DNA of 64,000 bases from Cheilinus undulatus (Eukaryota; Chordata; Actinopteri; Labriformes; Labridae). The stretch lies in contig NC_054878.1 of the NCBI RefSeq assembly GCF_018320785.1, forward strand, positions 30,951,523 to 31,015,522, written 5' to 3'. A model generated the notes under the pieces. The model did not search any database. It was not told the origin of the DNA and saw only the letters and a program-made list of their open reading frames with translations. The translations under genes were made by a program, and so were the position numbers. Positions 24,721-39,700 of this stretch are shown in pieces (position 1 is the first letter of the stretch; every line of letters begins with the position of its first letter).

Positions 24721-27700
24721 TTAGGGCTCTGATATGCAGCCTGACTCCAGCTTGATGTTAGTTGCATGCAGAGGTAAAGTGCTGCCGTGGTGCAGCAGCT
24801 GTACAGCCTTTGCTGATTTGTACACGCTCAGCTGGGTCTCATCTTTGGCGCCCTCCCTATGGCCAGATGTATGTGACTCCATTGTCTTTATTAAGTCCAT
24901 AATGTTGCTCTTGTCCATCTCAGCCTCCGCAGCCATAGCCTCAAGCTGCTCTGCCGTCTCGCTCATGTCAAACCTCTCGATCTCAGAGTTGACTCGATGT
25001 AGCTCCTCTGGAGAGTGCCTTTGGGAGGCCGAGGGAGAGAGAGGGCAGAAACCTTGGAGGTGAACCTGGAGGCTGCAGTGGTGGAGATAGGCGCAAGGGC
25101 AGTGGGGACACCGGTGAGGTCGTTCTCCAGTGTGGAGGCGCTTGTGGAGCTTTAAGTGGACGAACTGTGTGAAACGGGCTGGGCAGAGCTTGCATTGGTA
25201 AGGCCTTTCACCTGAGTGTAACCGCTGGTGGGTCTTCAAGTTACTTGTGCTACTGAATCTCTTATGGCATACCTGCATAAAAAAGACCAAGGAAAATATG
25301 TTTATGAACTTGACAAATTATGTATACACTAAGGTTAACAAAATTTTTTGATACTTTTAATACCACATTTTTAACAACATGATCCCCATCATTTGAATTA
25401 CTGATAGCATGGAAAACATGTAGTGCCTAGGACATCTGTGTTTCCCTTGTATCCAAAAAAAAGTATCAGGTACTTGTTGTAACTGCTGTCATATAATAAA
25501 CGATTCTGGTACCTTGAAAACTCAGTCAACTTTACAGATGACCAACGGGCCTTAAAGGAATAGAAATACATAATGTAAAACGGGGATAATGCTGTTACTA
25601 TTTCTTGTATTGAAGCATCTTTAGGCAATTCTTAGAGAAATTCACGGCATAGTAAAAGTAAAACTTATTGTAACATTTTGAATTGCTCTTTTAATCATTC
25701 TTTTTTATGGATATCACAGCCAAGATATGCCATGTTAGTTAGTTATCTTTTGAGGTAGCCTTCCACTAGGGCTGGGCGATTATGACAAAAATCAAAATCA
25801 CGATTAATTGAACTTTTTACCCTGATTACGATTACTTAACGGTTATTCCACCCCCAACCTGCTACTCTGTTTGTTCTGAAAATACTTGTATAATTTTGAA
25901 ACAAATAACTGAAAGGAAGAGGCACTGATTAACAATTTGCAAACAAACACACATCAGCTGAAATGAAAATCTTTTTTTGTAAAAAGTCACATTTTCCTAG
26001 AAAAGTAGAAAATAAACACATTCTGTTTCTTGCTTACAAAATAAATTATTTTCATACTGATATATAAAAAGTAGAAAATAACTTTGCTGCTCATGTTGCA
26101 GTCAGCTTTGTGTTTGAGTTTTAGTGGACTGGATGGGATGGTGTCATATGACTAGTACTTCTTCTTCTCTTAGGTTTCCAGCAGGCTACATGCCCTGCGA
26201 CACCTGGCTACCTATCACCTGACTACACAGCCAGTTTGTTTTTAAGGGGGTGATACATTAGTAGAGGGAGAACAACAAGGGACAAAACTGAAATAAATGA
26301 CACAGCAGGTTTTTGCTGGTTAGAGGCTCTAAATGTCAGTTTTGATTATTTTTCGATTAATTGTCCAGCCCTACCTTCCACCTTGTTCCTTGCTCCCAAA
26401 ATGCTTTGCATGAGTTATGGGTGGGAAATTTGTGGTCCTTCTGTCAAACTGTGCTTTTCCACAGTGAAGAGACACTAATGCTGATTAGAGTGATTCGGAG
26501 ATCGACATGTGAATATCCTAATCTTTTACACCTCAAACAGGATAATATGATTATTTCTCTGTCTTCTGCTATCAAAGGATGGGAGGACAGTATACACAAG
26601 TGGTCTCAGATAACATACACAAGTACAGTGCATTCATTAACTATTCATAGCCCCTTCACTTTTTCAATTTTGTAATGCTGCAGCCTGATACAGTAGAAAA
26701 AACTAATTTCATAGTCTGCTTGGCCTTCATGTGTTTGGCTCTAAGGAGAAGCTTCCATCTCCTCAGTTCACAACACTGGGTCTGAATATTATGTAAATGT
26801 GATAGTTCAGTTTTTCTTTTTAATACATTTGCAAAAAAATCTAAAACTCTGTTTTCTCTTTATGGGGTCATTATGGGGTAATGAGTGTAGATTAATGAGT
26901 AAACAAATGTAGCATCAGGCTGCAACACAACAAATTGAAAAAAGTGAAGGGGGTCTGAATTCTCTCTGAATACTCCGATTTAGTGGTTATGTGGTTATTA
27001 GTACAACCACAGATCCCAGAAGCACCAGCATTTTGAAAGGACATTTCATAAAATATAACTTAAAACTTACAACTTATATCAGTTAAATTGAAGATCTGAT
27101 TTAAAAATCAAAGCCGTTTTTGCTCAATTCAAAGTGAATTTCTTTCAAAACAGCTGCTGCTGTTGGTTAGCCACTATGGTTAATTTTCTTTCCAGAGTTT
27201 CAACAGAAGTTCCACCCATAATCATATCCATAGTAGCACCCCTAGAAATAAGGTGGATCAGTGATATCTAGTATGGAATGATCTACACAAGTTCTCCCTG
27301 TTTCCTGGTTTTTACTAAATATTTACAGACATTCATAATGGTAAAACTGATCTCAAATTTTGTGTCATGGCTGTTTCAAACATGCACTTCACATAGGCCG
27401 TACCTTGCACTCATGAGGCTTCTCTCCTGTGTGAACCAGGTAGTGTTTCTGCAGGTGCGCCAGCTGAGTAAAGTTCTTATTGCAGGTCTGACACCTGAAG
27501 GGGCGCTCTCCACTGTGCACTCTCAGATGGACCTGAGGATGTTTGTTAGAGATAAGTGGTTTGTAATTCTCAAACCGCTCTAAATGGTGTGCAGTTGAGC
27601 AAAAACATGATGAAGAGGAACTAACCTTGAGGTTGGAAAGCTGCCCAAAGACCTTTCCACAGATGTTGCACTCATACCGGATCTTTCCATTCTGCCTCTT

Positions 27701-30700
27701 GAGGGGGTACGACAGGGTTTTGTAGCCAATCATTTGTCCGCTGAGTTTGGTCTTCCTGAGGTCAACTGCATCGTCTGTATTGCTCTGAGTTGCAGAGATG
27801 GGTTTTGCAGGGAGGCAGTCTGAAAAGGCGGCCATGCCCACTGGTGGTGAGCATCCTCCAGGTGCAAGTGATGGCAGTGCTCTGTGACTCTGCGAGGTGA
27901 TCATGGATGAGGCACTGGATGTGGTAGGTAAAGCGAGGTCGGCTTGTTTGAATTCTCTGAGGTTGTCTGAGGGGATCGTGAGGTAGTTTGTCCTTTTGGT
28001 CATGAGGTTTTTGTTGTCTTTGAGCTCCCTGGTTGGTGAAAGAATGAGGTCTTGTTTGGAGTTTGTTAGTGACCGTGTCAAGTCTTTGTATCTGCTGGCC
28101 AGAGGATGGAGGAAGTGTGCATAATCATTAAAAGGCAGTAAAGGAGATGGGAGTGTTAGGGGAGGTTTCAGTCGCTCACTGTAGAGAGGGTATGAGTGAG
28201 GTAGGATGCCGTTAAGGCCGAGTGAGTAGTGAGGCTGTAGATAGGGAGAATTCCTCAGAGCAGGATGAATCTGACCACCAGGCACAGAGGCCTCTTGGTA
28301 AGGTTTAGCTGCAAGTGGTGCCTGACTGTGCTGGAAGTTGAAGTGCAGACCATAAGGGGCGGGACTACTAAGGGCTGGCCTTTTGGCAGCAGGAGGGCTA
28401 CAGGATGGCAGAGTGACGTATCTGTGACCATGGATAGATTCTGATGTTGGCTGGATTGGGTAGACGACACGTGGACACAGGGGTAAAGCTGCTGAGAGGG
28501 TTGTCTGAGACAAAGAACTGTCCATACGAGTGATGCAGGTTGTAAGAGGTTTGGAAGGCTCATCTTGGAGAATTTCAGAGACACTGTGACCTCTTTTCCC
28601 TGTCGTCTTCTCCTGAGCTTGACTATGTTCTGTGGAACAAAAAGAGAATAATAATGTCATCACAGTGTTTTGAGACGAGACTTGAAACACTTGACAGAGG
28701 GTGCAGACCTGATTGAGGGGGTGGGGTGTTGTTCCATAGTTGAGGGGCCTTTACTGTAAAAGTTCAGTCACCTCTTTGTTTCGTTTGTGACTAGAACGAA
28801 GGACAGCCAAGGACCTATGTCTGAGGATCTGAGGGGCCTGGAGGTCAATTACGTAAGGGCTGAGGAGGTCAGATATGTAAGATGGTGCCAGGACATTTAA
28901 CACAAACTGAGCAACCATAAAATCTGCCCTGAAGTGTATGGGAAGCCAGTGAAGAGCGGCTTGTACTGGGGTGATATGATCCCCCTTATAAGGGCCAATC
29001 AGAAGCCTTGTACCATTTGCAGTCTGAAAGGGATCTTTCCTATCTGAAAGAAACATGTTTTAACCATTGATTTCACTTTCAAGGGTGAGGGTGGAAAGAT
29101 CACATAAGCTACTAGAGACCTGTTTGTTGGTGTTGGGGAGACCAAAGAGAACCACTTCTGTTTGCTTTCATTCAACTGTAAAAACATTTCAGCCATCCAT
29201 CATTTAATGCCATGTAGACACTTTGTTAGGGCGTTAAAGTCTGACTGACTATTTGGTTTTTATGAGGAGATAAAGCTGTGTATCGTCAGCGTAACAGTGG
29301 TAGATTATATTGTCTTTCTATAACTTTACCTTATAGAAGCATATAAATAGAGAAGAGAATGACACCCAAGGTCTTGAGGTACAACAAATTACCACCTGAC
29401 AGATTGGACAGAATCTCCTTTATAAACTGCAAATAATTTTGATGCTAATCGATGGCTGTCACAATATTAGAAATGCCGACTACATAACTTTTAGTCAGTC
29501 TAGTAGAAGACATAAAGTTGGAGCTGAAGTGAGTCTAAAGACAGGAGATGTAATTGCTTTTACAATGCAGATGTATAATGGCTGCCAAGCGTCCCAAGCG
29601 TCATTTTGACTTGTTGGCTTTGCATGTCCTGAATAACTAACACCACACAGATGCAAGATACAGTATGCACATGTGTGGTAGAGGCGGTGTGGAAGTGTCA
29701 AGACAGCAGCAGAGACAACTACAGCTGAAAGTTTAAAAAACAAACAAGCTGGGGCAGAAAATTCTGTTTTAGAAATTGATTTTTAAACCTGTACCAGTCA
29801 AGTGTAGTTTTATCATTAAATGCATTTTTGATAAAGATGTTGGGACACAATAAAAGGAAAACAGATTATTTTCTTGCTGTCTTTTGTAACAACCACATCT
29901 ATAACTGCAGTCAGGCGAAAATCAACAGTTAACACAGTCACTAATCAAACCGATTTACCGGGAGGGTTATGTCTGTACAGGGATGAAAATAAAGGAGAAA
30001 CAAAATGCAGGCAGTGTATTCTGACCACCAGTCATCAGCCTGAGCTGATCTGTTATTGATTGTTGATGTTATTTATGTTAGTCCTTATCTCAGCAGTGAA
30101 ATTATAGTAAATTTCCTAAGTGTTTCCTTGTTTGTAGTTTACATCCCACACATCCCACAGTTATATGGCCTTAGCCAGCATTTCTCAACCTTTATCATGT
30201 AAAAGCACCCTTTAAAGATGTAAAAATCTCAAGTCAACCTTGTCAAAATATCCTGATAAAAACTAACTTTCTACATCCTTATGCCTTCTAAGAAATTCAT
30301 GTATTAACAGGGTACATCTCTAAAGCAATCTCTTAAAACGTGTAAATGCCTTTATTTTCGTGGAATGGTCATGTAGAGCTTAAAGACACACCTTAATCCA
30401 TTGTGGCACAAATCCTGAACTGGCATAAGCCTGTTCATTCCCTGATCTCAATACTGATGTGATTCAAGGAAAAGGACGTGCATGACCCTTATTTTAATAT
30501 ACGCCAGGATTTGCAATTTATGCTAATTTTTGGCTGATTTTAAATCAGTTTGAAGGCACCCCTGACAATGCCAGAAGGCATGGCATCCCTGATGAAGAAG
30601 GCTGGCCTGAGCTATCTCATGTGCCCTCAAGCAGTATCTTCCAGTATTACATGTAATGCATAGGGAAGTATATTTACAGGAACACTAATGATGCAGAGAG

Positions 30701-33700
30701 CACAAGGTGAAACAGCCAGTATATCTCTGGTCTTAAGCCTCATGGCAATCATGTAGATTCCTTGGATTTGAATCGGACACTTGCAGTTCTACAGTCTTTG
30801 CTCTTCTTACAGGTGAATTCATGTTTTCTCTCACAGTATAGCCGGCAGACAGTATCATCATTAAACTGTTTGACGCATAACCACTGATCATGCTCACATG
30901 TCCTTGTTAAATCACCATGCATCTCCACTTTCAGTCCAACCTGTTTCTATATGGAGATCAGATAATAACCACATGCTTATTAATCAGGTGTGTGCATGTA
31001 TTTGTGTCTGTCTGGGCCTTGTCTCCCAGACTTTCCCCAAGAAAGTGGACACCACATGTATAACAAATGACTTCTGATCAGGATACTGATAGCACAAAGT
31101 TAATGGGCACAGGATGCTATTTGCATTAAGTGATAGCCAGTTATGTTGCCATCACAAGCAGGACTGGAATTCTACAAATTTTTGTTTCTGAAATCTGCAT
31201 TTCATCTTGGAAAATCCTACGGCTTAATACCTAGGAAGTCATGAGGAGGGATTCAGCTTATCCAACTTGCTCCAGAATAGACAAAAGACATGAGCTGACA
31301 ATCAGAGGAAGACAAATATAGAAGTATGCATGTTCATTTCACTCACTGGTGAACACAATCAACTTCAACCCACGCAGACACAGAGAAACCTTTATCTTCT
31401 CTGTGTGCTACCCTTCCCCCTTTTCTGAGAGGCCAGCTCTTAACAAACAAACAGCTGACACTCAGTGAGATATCAATCTGTCAGCAGGTCTCCTCGTCAG
31501 GAAGTTCAACTAGTCACTGGAGCGCTTCCTACCTCTCTTCCTTCTTAAGAGCCAAATAAATAAGAGGAGTCGTGCCAGAATGCTGTCAGCACCTCAGGCG
31601 GCCTCTTGTGTGCGCGTTTGCATAGTAGTGTGCGTGTCAATGAAGATTGCGGTGTGTGCATGCGGTCGCTCTGCTAGCATGTGCGCTCTTTGTATTTGTG
31701 AATGAAAGCCAAATGCTTTGTGTGTCAAAGAGCTGCCAGCTGTGTTTCTGTGAGGGGTTTTTAAAAAAAAGGGAAACTGAAACATTGCCTAAAGTCCTGA
31801 AAATGGTCTCATCTTACGCAGGTACTATGGCTATACCTGGAGACAGACCCTCTCTGCTTTCAGGACTCTGCTTCTCGCTCTTTGTGTCTCATTCAAACAA
31901 AAGAGCTGTGGGTGTGACTGAGAAACTTCTTAAAACCCACACAAAGACTGCATCAGTCAGCTTGTGCTTTGATTGGAAGCCTTACTCGGCAGTGACAGTA
32001 AACCACAGGCATGTTTTAGGAGTCTAGAAACACTCCAGTCATTAAATCCCACTTCTAAAAAACGTACCAGTATTTTGAATGGCCAGTTGTCCCAGTGGGG
32101 GGTAGTTGCAGCGTTGGGCGAATTCAGTGCAGTACCACACCAGTAGCTCCTGACCTGGCTGGAGTGGTTTGATGGTGTAGAAGTAGATTTCCAAACCGTT
32201 CTGGCAGGCAACCAAGTTCTGCTCCTCCACAGTGTAGGCCGGGTTGACGTAGCGCATCCAGTTGCTCCGATCCTCGTTCAAACCATCTACGATGTGGTGT
32301 AAACAACCTTCCGAGAAAATCTACAGTGTAAAAGAACCAGAAAGATGACAAGTTCTGTGACACAGCTGAATCATAAATGCGACACGTTCTGGATCTGAAA
32401 TCATGATGTCACATGTTTCCCTAAGCTTTATGGTAAATACTATATTTTCCTTTGAGCTGGCATTGCTGCAGCATTAGTCATGCCAAAGCAACACTGAGAG
32501 ACCGTGTTACTGAATGACTGGGTTGTGATACTGGTTCTGCTGTTATGCACTTTATTTCTCTCACTGATCCCCTTAATATAGAATCACTGCTGACCTTTTA
32601 CTGCGCTTGGTAATCTAGTCTTCTTCAGCTGTTCTCACACATGCACCCCTGATGATTTCTAGTAAATTTCAAAGGAAACTTCCCCCTAAAATTGTACAAC
32701 ACTCAGATGGAAGGGGGGATTCTTAGGAGGCATAAAAACCCTTAGGTCTTAATGTTAAGAAGAAACACATGATGGCCGGCAAAGCAGAGTGCAATACTTT
32801 GATGACAATTTTTGCCTCTATATTAATGGTGTGTTCGACTGGATTTTTCAACAGTATGAAAAACTGGAAAAAGATATTCTGGTGTGGAGAAAGTATGAGA
32901 TAGGAATGGGTGCGTGGACCCGATGTGGCCGTCATTATTCAAGTAATATTTAATTACTCACAAACTGTGATACCTATCGTTTTAGACTGTAATATTTCAA
33001 CTCATTTAGAGTTATAGTGGTCACAAAACTTTCTAAGGTTAGTCTAACTGAATATATTTGGTAACGACTGGTAAGAATTAAGAAAATTATGGCCAGTACA
33101 CAGAAGTAAGTATCAATCAAGTCATGGCTCTAGCCCAGCGAGCCAGATTACAGCAGCAACTGTAATCTGGCTACAGTAACTCTCAGGGCACACATCACCT
33201 CCACTCATTCCAGTCCATTCATTCCTGTGGGAATCTCTGTGATATGGCGTTCCTGAAAAAGTCCTCTTCTCTGTAATATTGTCATCCAGAATGTGCCACA
33301 AGTATGGCAAAAAAGAAAAAAAATCATTTTTGCTGTGGATTTCAGAAGTGCGGTATGATGGTGTGCTAACTTCGCGAACAAGATGCTAACTATGTAACAG
33401 GCTTTGATGAGTCATGTATTTATCAGCTTGTTATGAATGAATTAGTTTGCTATGACATTTGTCATGATTTATCAGCTGATATGAAGTACAGTCAGATCAT
33501 CTTTCAGTCTGACAGAAAAAAAGACATTTAAGTGAAAAGCTAGAAGGTATAAATAGACAAAAAAAGATCAGTTGGCATACAAGTGATATTTGACTGGCTA
33601 AGTGAGTTAGCTTAGCTTAGTTCGTTTGCTTATAAGTCATTATCATGAGCTTATTCTACAAGACTATAATCTATGATCAGTGAGCTGTTAATTGCTTTTA

Positions 33701-36700
33701 ATTCAGTTTTTCCTCAATAACCTCCTTATTACTGCATATTAATAACTTAATAGGAAGTTGATACACATTAATTCCAATCTTGATATGTTCTGCTTATTAT
33801 CACCTTTATAAGGCAGTAGTACCACATGAATAGCTCTTAATTTATCTGTATGGTCTATTATTATGAAACGATGCTTAAAATTTCTGTTCTATTGATATCC
33901 AAATAACTCCTAACTAAACCTTTGTGTCTCAAATATGTGTATCAAACTAAAGGTCAGGTTTTGTTCTTCATCAGTTCACTAGTAGGTTCACACTTAATAA
34001 CTAGTAATATTCCACATTCTGAAGTTTTCTCTTTACACTTAATGATGCAATAAAGCACACAACAAATGCATCTGATGAAGTGTATGCTTTTAAAATAGCA
34101 GTTTAATTAAAAAATATATAATTCCTGTCAAAAGAAATGGGTAACACTTTCTACAATGCCTACCTCTATTACACATTATAAGTATACTTATAACGCACCT
34201 ATAATACTGTATAACCATGGTTATAAGCACCCATGACTATTCATTAAGCCTCCTAAAGGTCATCATAATAAGACAATGCCAGGGGCTATAATGACTTATA
34301 AACATACTTATAATGTTTTGTATTGCACATATAGTTACAAGTATTCATACATAGTGTAATTTCATATACTATCCAAGGAAAAATGGTTGGGAAACACTGC
34401 TCTAAGTCATGAAATTTCTGTGTTATAAGCAGATACTATCCATTGCAGACTGGTTATAAGTCATTGCAAGTAGGCATTAATTGCTTCCAGTTAGGTGAAA
34501 ATAATAAGATTAACAAGAAAAAACAAACAAAATGCTGTTATATTCATTTCAACATTCAGGCAAATTCAAAATATAGAAAAAATACTAGTTAATAAGTGAT
34601 ATAATGATGAACAAGACCTGACTTTAGTTTGGGGTGCATATTCTGAGTTACAGAGGTTTGATTTAGGAGTTATTTGGACACTAAGAATAGAAATTCTGTG
34701 CTTTGATTGTAATTAATGTGAAACAACTTCCTATTACGCTATTCATGTGCAATAATAAGGAGGTTATAAAGGGAAAACTCTAAGAAAACAGCCTTTCAGC
34801 CATAGATTATGGTCTTATAGAAGGTACAAGTAAGCTTCTCATAATGACTAATCAGCAGTTGGTATGCTAATAATTAGCATGCTAGTAAGGAGCTAGGTAG
34901 TGCTGAGAATTGTACCCTAAACTAAGGTCTTCAAAATGAAATTTAAAAAAGGTGTGTTTAAAATAGCAGTATCAGTATTGGAAAAATGAGTTTGGAAATA
35001 TCAGCTTATCAGATATTGGTAATAAAGAAAAGAAAAAAAAACAGTATTGGGCATCCCCAGTAAAACATAATAAGCAAGTACTTGAGTTCTTTGGTGTACT
35101 AGTTCACAAGGTTGTGCAAGTACTAAATTCAATCATTACAATTGCTCATGCCTAGTATTAAGCAGTGAATTATCCTGACATTTTTTTCTATGAAAATTTT
35201 GGTTCACACATGCAGCTCACTCAAAGAACTTAGGCCAATTTTCAGGAGTGTTGTCAAAGTGTGAATATAGTATTGAAAAGTTGTATCTCTCTTAGGGCTA
35301 GTTCTTTTTTTCCATCTGCTTCTTGAAGCTGTGCTGTCACTTGACTCATGGCTGAAATGTTAACAGGTTGTCTGTGTTATGGCTGCTGCAAGCCCTTGCT
35401 GGAGTTTAATGATTTCACGGTTGTTGACTGTAAACTATAGAACCTAATAGAGCGCATGTGTGTAATGGAAGATGTCCTGATGCTGCTGCTTTGTAACGCG
35501 ACATTTCTCAGGCTCAAAGCCACTTCCTTGCTTAGTCAGTGTGAGAGCTCATGACTCTGGAGAAGTGCGGACATGTGTATGGTGTATTTACTGGCAGCGA
35601 TACCACTGCCGAGAGAAGCGGAGAGAGAGGAGGACCGCTGCGTCACTGAAACCAAACAGCTGTGCATGAGTGTGACCTCAGAAAGTTGCAGAGAGAGAGC
35701 TGGCAAACACACTCATACATCTGATCTAGTTGCATTTTAAAATACCAAAGCACTGGTGAACAGAGTCGTACTTTCACAGGATGTCAGACATTGACCACAG
35801 CTGCTAACTCATGCCACAGCAGCATCTCCAGAGGAGGTACAGGATGTTAACAGTCTTGAAAACACAAAGATGAATTTCACACGTAAATCCAGAGACCAAC
35901 AGACGCCTCACTTACCCTCCAGAAGTACTTCCTGTTAGCGTCTTTCAGCAGCGTTTCATTGGTGTAGCTTTCCCCAACCAGTGGGCCAAAACGTGTCCCC
36001 TTTGGAATCAGCTCTTTACTCGTTACACCCAGCACCTGTTGACAAGGAGGAAGTGGAATCATTATACAATTTGGAGGCCAGATGGATGCTCTAAGAACTG
36101 AACAACTCATTTAGAGGGGTGAGAGTCCTGCAGAATACAGTCTACTTATGAAATGACTCTCCAAACTCTTCTTGATTAACACAAAGGATCAAAGATTTTG
36201 CAAGGCTGTGACAGAATCCATCCCTCCCTTCACATGCTGAATATTTCATAAACCAATCACCCAAGTTATCTTCTGTTTCTACCCCATATTAAAATTTCAC
36301 CACCACTCTTGTTCTGCTCGCTGCAGGTGTGAAACTCAACTGTCTCGAGCCTCCGGGGTGTGGAAGAGAGGATAAGGTGTCATGGGCACACCCTGACCAG
36401 TCAACTGCACCTTGAGCTCTGTGTTTAAAACCGCCTAAAGCAATGGAAATGTATTCTCTCTTTCATCTTGGAGTTATACTGGCACGGGGGTATGTAGCTT
36501 GACGAACCACTGTGTGCTTCACAGTGGATTTTATCTCCGGTTTATCCTGCTAGTTTTACCCCCATTGGCTCTGTCTGAGGGATTTATCTGTCCTTTGGTG
36601 TCACCCAGACTCCAGACAAGCCTTAATAGAAGGTCAAAGTGGTGGTACAGGTATTTCACTGCAGACACCTCACCTACTTCCTGTGATCTTGCCTGATTAC

Positions 36701-39700
36701 CATCTTTGCGTCTACAGCGGCTCAACCCTAATCTTGCTTGAGGAAACTTAATGTTTCCTTTTCATGAATGGGCCATTGAGTTAATCTTTTATCATGCATT
36801 TACCACAGCAGTCTGTCTAGTTAAACATAAACTATCTTTCATTATAAATAACTGTTACTGCCAACATGCTTGATCCTTAATGTAGAGTATGGCGTTATCC
36901 CTAAGGTGGGTCCTAATGTTTACAGTGTAATTGTGTGCTTGGACAAAGGCTTGGGAATCTGAGGTGCCTACTAATCATAGAGACCCCAGGCAGTGTGCAG
37001 AATTAGGCCTTTCTTTGCCTTGCCTAAACACATACATAGCAGAGAGGAAGGGCTGAATTTAGACAACAACATGTCAAGTACTTCCTGTCTGAGGATGGAT
37101 GAGTGGATGGAAGGATGTTGCTGTGACGCAAAGAGCCGGCAGTAACATCAAAACATAAACAACTTTGTTATTCCCTTGTATAACCCACTTAAATATATGT
37201 TTATGCATCATTCTCCTACTTTGGGTTTTTTGAGGAGAGCTAAAGCTGTAAAGTTTCATTCTTTGATTTTTTTTTGGTACCTTTTTAAGTGAAATATTAC
37301 TATTTTGTGAACTAAAAAGTGCAGGAGTTTTTAAAAAATCCATCCTTTTCATGCACATGTGCCTAGGAGAGGATTGCACCTATTGACAAATTGCAATCCA
37401 CTTCTGTACTGCACACTGTCCAGATGACAATATTACTAAAAATTTCTGCAATTTAGGAATTGAGTTTGCTTGCAAGTTTTGATAAATGATAACAAAGAAG
37501 TTTCCAATATTTAGTGCATAGGATGTCCATAAGGGGGCCCATGGAGGTCAGGAAAATCAAGGTCCATCATTATATTAATCTGTGATAACCATATTATGTT
37601 TTTAACCTAAATAATAACCTCTTGTGTCAGAGCATCATAAAATTACTTTTATTTATTTTGCTTTAGTACAATATAGTCTTTTTCAAAATGTAAACTGCTT
37701 TTCTTACCTTTTATTGGTAATGTTTATAATGTGAAAGGGCAAACTGAACTACACCATTAGGACAGTAATGTCAGACTTCATAGCTAAATCTTTTAGTGTA
37801 CAAATGTCAGGATAACAGGAAATAAAGTAGAAGAAACTGAGTGGCAAAAAAATGGCAAAAAGTGGTGATACAAGGTTAAATGAGGCAAAGGTTGGTTAAC
37901 AAAAGGGAAGAATTGGTAGGAAATGGTGCAAAGCAGTTTAAAAGTAGTGAAAAAAGTGGAATCATTCAAAAATTCAGAGAAAAAAACAAAAAGGATTAAA
38001 ACTGGCAAAAAAGCTGCAAAAATTGTCAGATATAGTGTAAAAGGATCTAAAGATAAAGTAGATAGATAAGATAGAGAAAGTACTAAAAACAGGTTTAAAG
38101 TGTTACAAAAATACAAAGATGGGTAGATAATGGTGGAAAGTGGTTAAAAATGGAAAAAAAAAAGTATGGGATAAAAGTAGCAAAAAAGTTGCAAAATTGC
38201 CCAGATAAAGTAGTAAAATGTGGTTTAAAAAATGAGTTTAAAAATTGGTGAAAAATTGTGAAAAGCAGTTAAAAAATTGGTTGAAAAGATATAATTTTTT
38301 AAAGTAGCGAAAATAGGTTGATTAGGAAAAAATGGGGAAAAAATTATGGGTTTAAAATAGCTAATTAGTGACAAAAAATGTGTAAAAAATGCATATATGG
38401 GTGGAAATTGGTGAAAAGTGGTTAAAAAGTGACATGAAAAATTGTTTACCAATGGCAAAGGTTGATGAAGATTGGCAAAAATGGGTTAAAGAGGCAAAAA
38501 CTGGCACAAAAAATATGTTATTATTGGCAAAAAGTTGCAATAATGGCCAGATAAGGTAGTAAGAATGGGTTTAAAATGAAGCAAAAATTAGTTAAAAGTG
38601 GAAAAAAATGGCTAAAATTGGGGGGGGGGTGGAAAAAAATTAACATCAACAGTGGTTAAAAAAAAAAAAAAGTGGTTAAAGAGAGGCACATATAAACTTA
38701 TGAATCTAATAACAACTTGACACAGCTCAAAAATGAGATACCTGTTAGCCAGGATGCTAGCACCGATGCTACTGATCCAACACACATGCATTCATATCAT
38801 CAATACGTCACATTTGGTGAGGACCCATTCTCTTGTTTTAGAGCCCCAGCCAATTCTATGGACAGGCCTGCCGAGGACTTCCATCTTTGCTGCTCTGTTA
38901 CTGAAGCAGATATTGCTGCCATTTGATTTTATGTCACATCCTATCTAAGTTCAAAATTCAGGTAAATGTATGATGCCAGTGGGGAAAACACAACGTTAGG
39001 TCCTCTTTACCTCTGCAGAGTCATGGGAGCGTTTTAGGGCCAGGTTCCTGGGTAAGGATCTCTCAGCTCGCGTCCTGCGCTTGTTTTCACACTCCTCTTC
39101 AAGAGGCTGGTCCTTCACAAAATAAGTGCACTTTTTCTCAAAGTGCTCCTCTCTCCATGATGTCATGTCTACGTCTTGTGTCTCGGGCATGGCTGCTGTG
39201 ATGATCTCTGAGCTTTGCAGGGATCTTTCTGAGGTTAACATGGCTGTGGTGTGCTGAGAGGAGGAGGCCTAGAGAAAAGATGGAGACAATGAAGAGTGAA
39301 ATACATCAAAAGTTAACTTTTTAAAATTTCAATCCTGAAAGAATACTAAAGAATACTGCTATTGGCTGTTTCAGGAGGGTAAAACAAAGAAATGTTGTAA
39401 GACAGTTTTTCCATCTTATATGAATGCTACATTTTGGTTGTATCCACAGTAGTTTACTGTATTTTACTATACATTTCCTTATGCATTCTCACATAGCCTC
39501 ACCCCAGCTTCACATGGAAATTTTACTAGGAGAAAGTTTTGCTAAAACTTGTGCAGTTCTCAGGTTTTCTGGAAATGTTATTGAGTTCTAGCAGTGAGTG
39601 ATGTCCAGTTGTTGAATGAAGACACCTCTCCATTCTCCTTTCATGACACAATTGAAGGGGAAAACAGAGACATCCAAACAACATCTGGATTGCCAAGGAA

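Noticed and set aside
28751-29056. 101-codon frame as an additional prdm1 exon
   Set aside because: The peptide resembles a LINE reverse transcriptase end and not Blimp-1; exons 4 and 5 join in phase without it.
32260-32300. Apparent frameshift in prdm1 exon 4 around the D-G-L-N codons
   Set aside because: A recount of the A run shows three A's on the + strand, which keeps the frame and gives the expected phase at both ends of the exon.
37793-38458. Open frames on the - strand rich in F, L and S
   Set aside because: They are translations of the A/G-rich repeat; no start context, splice sites or family resemblance.
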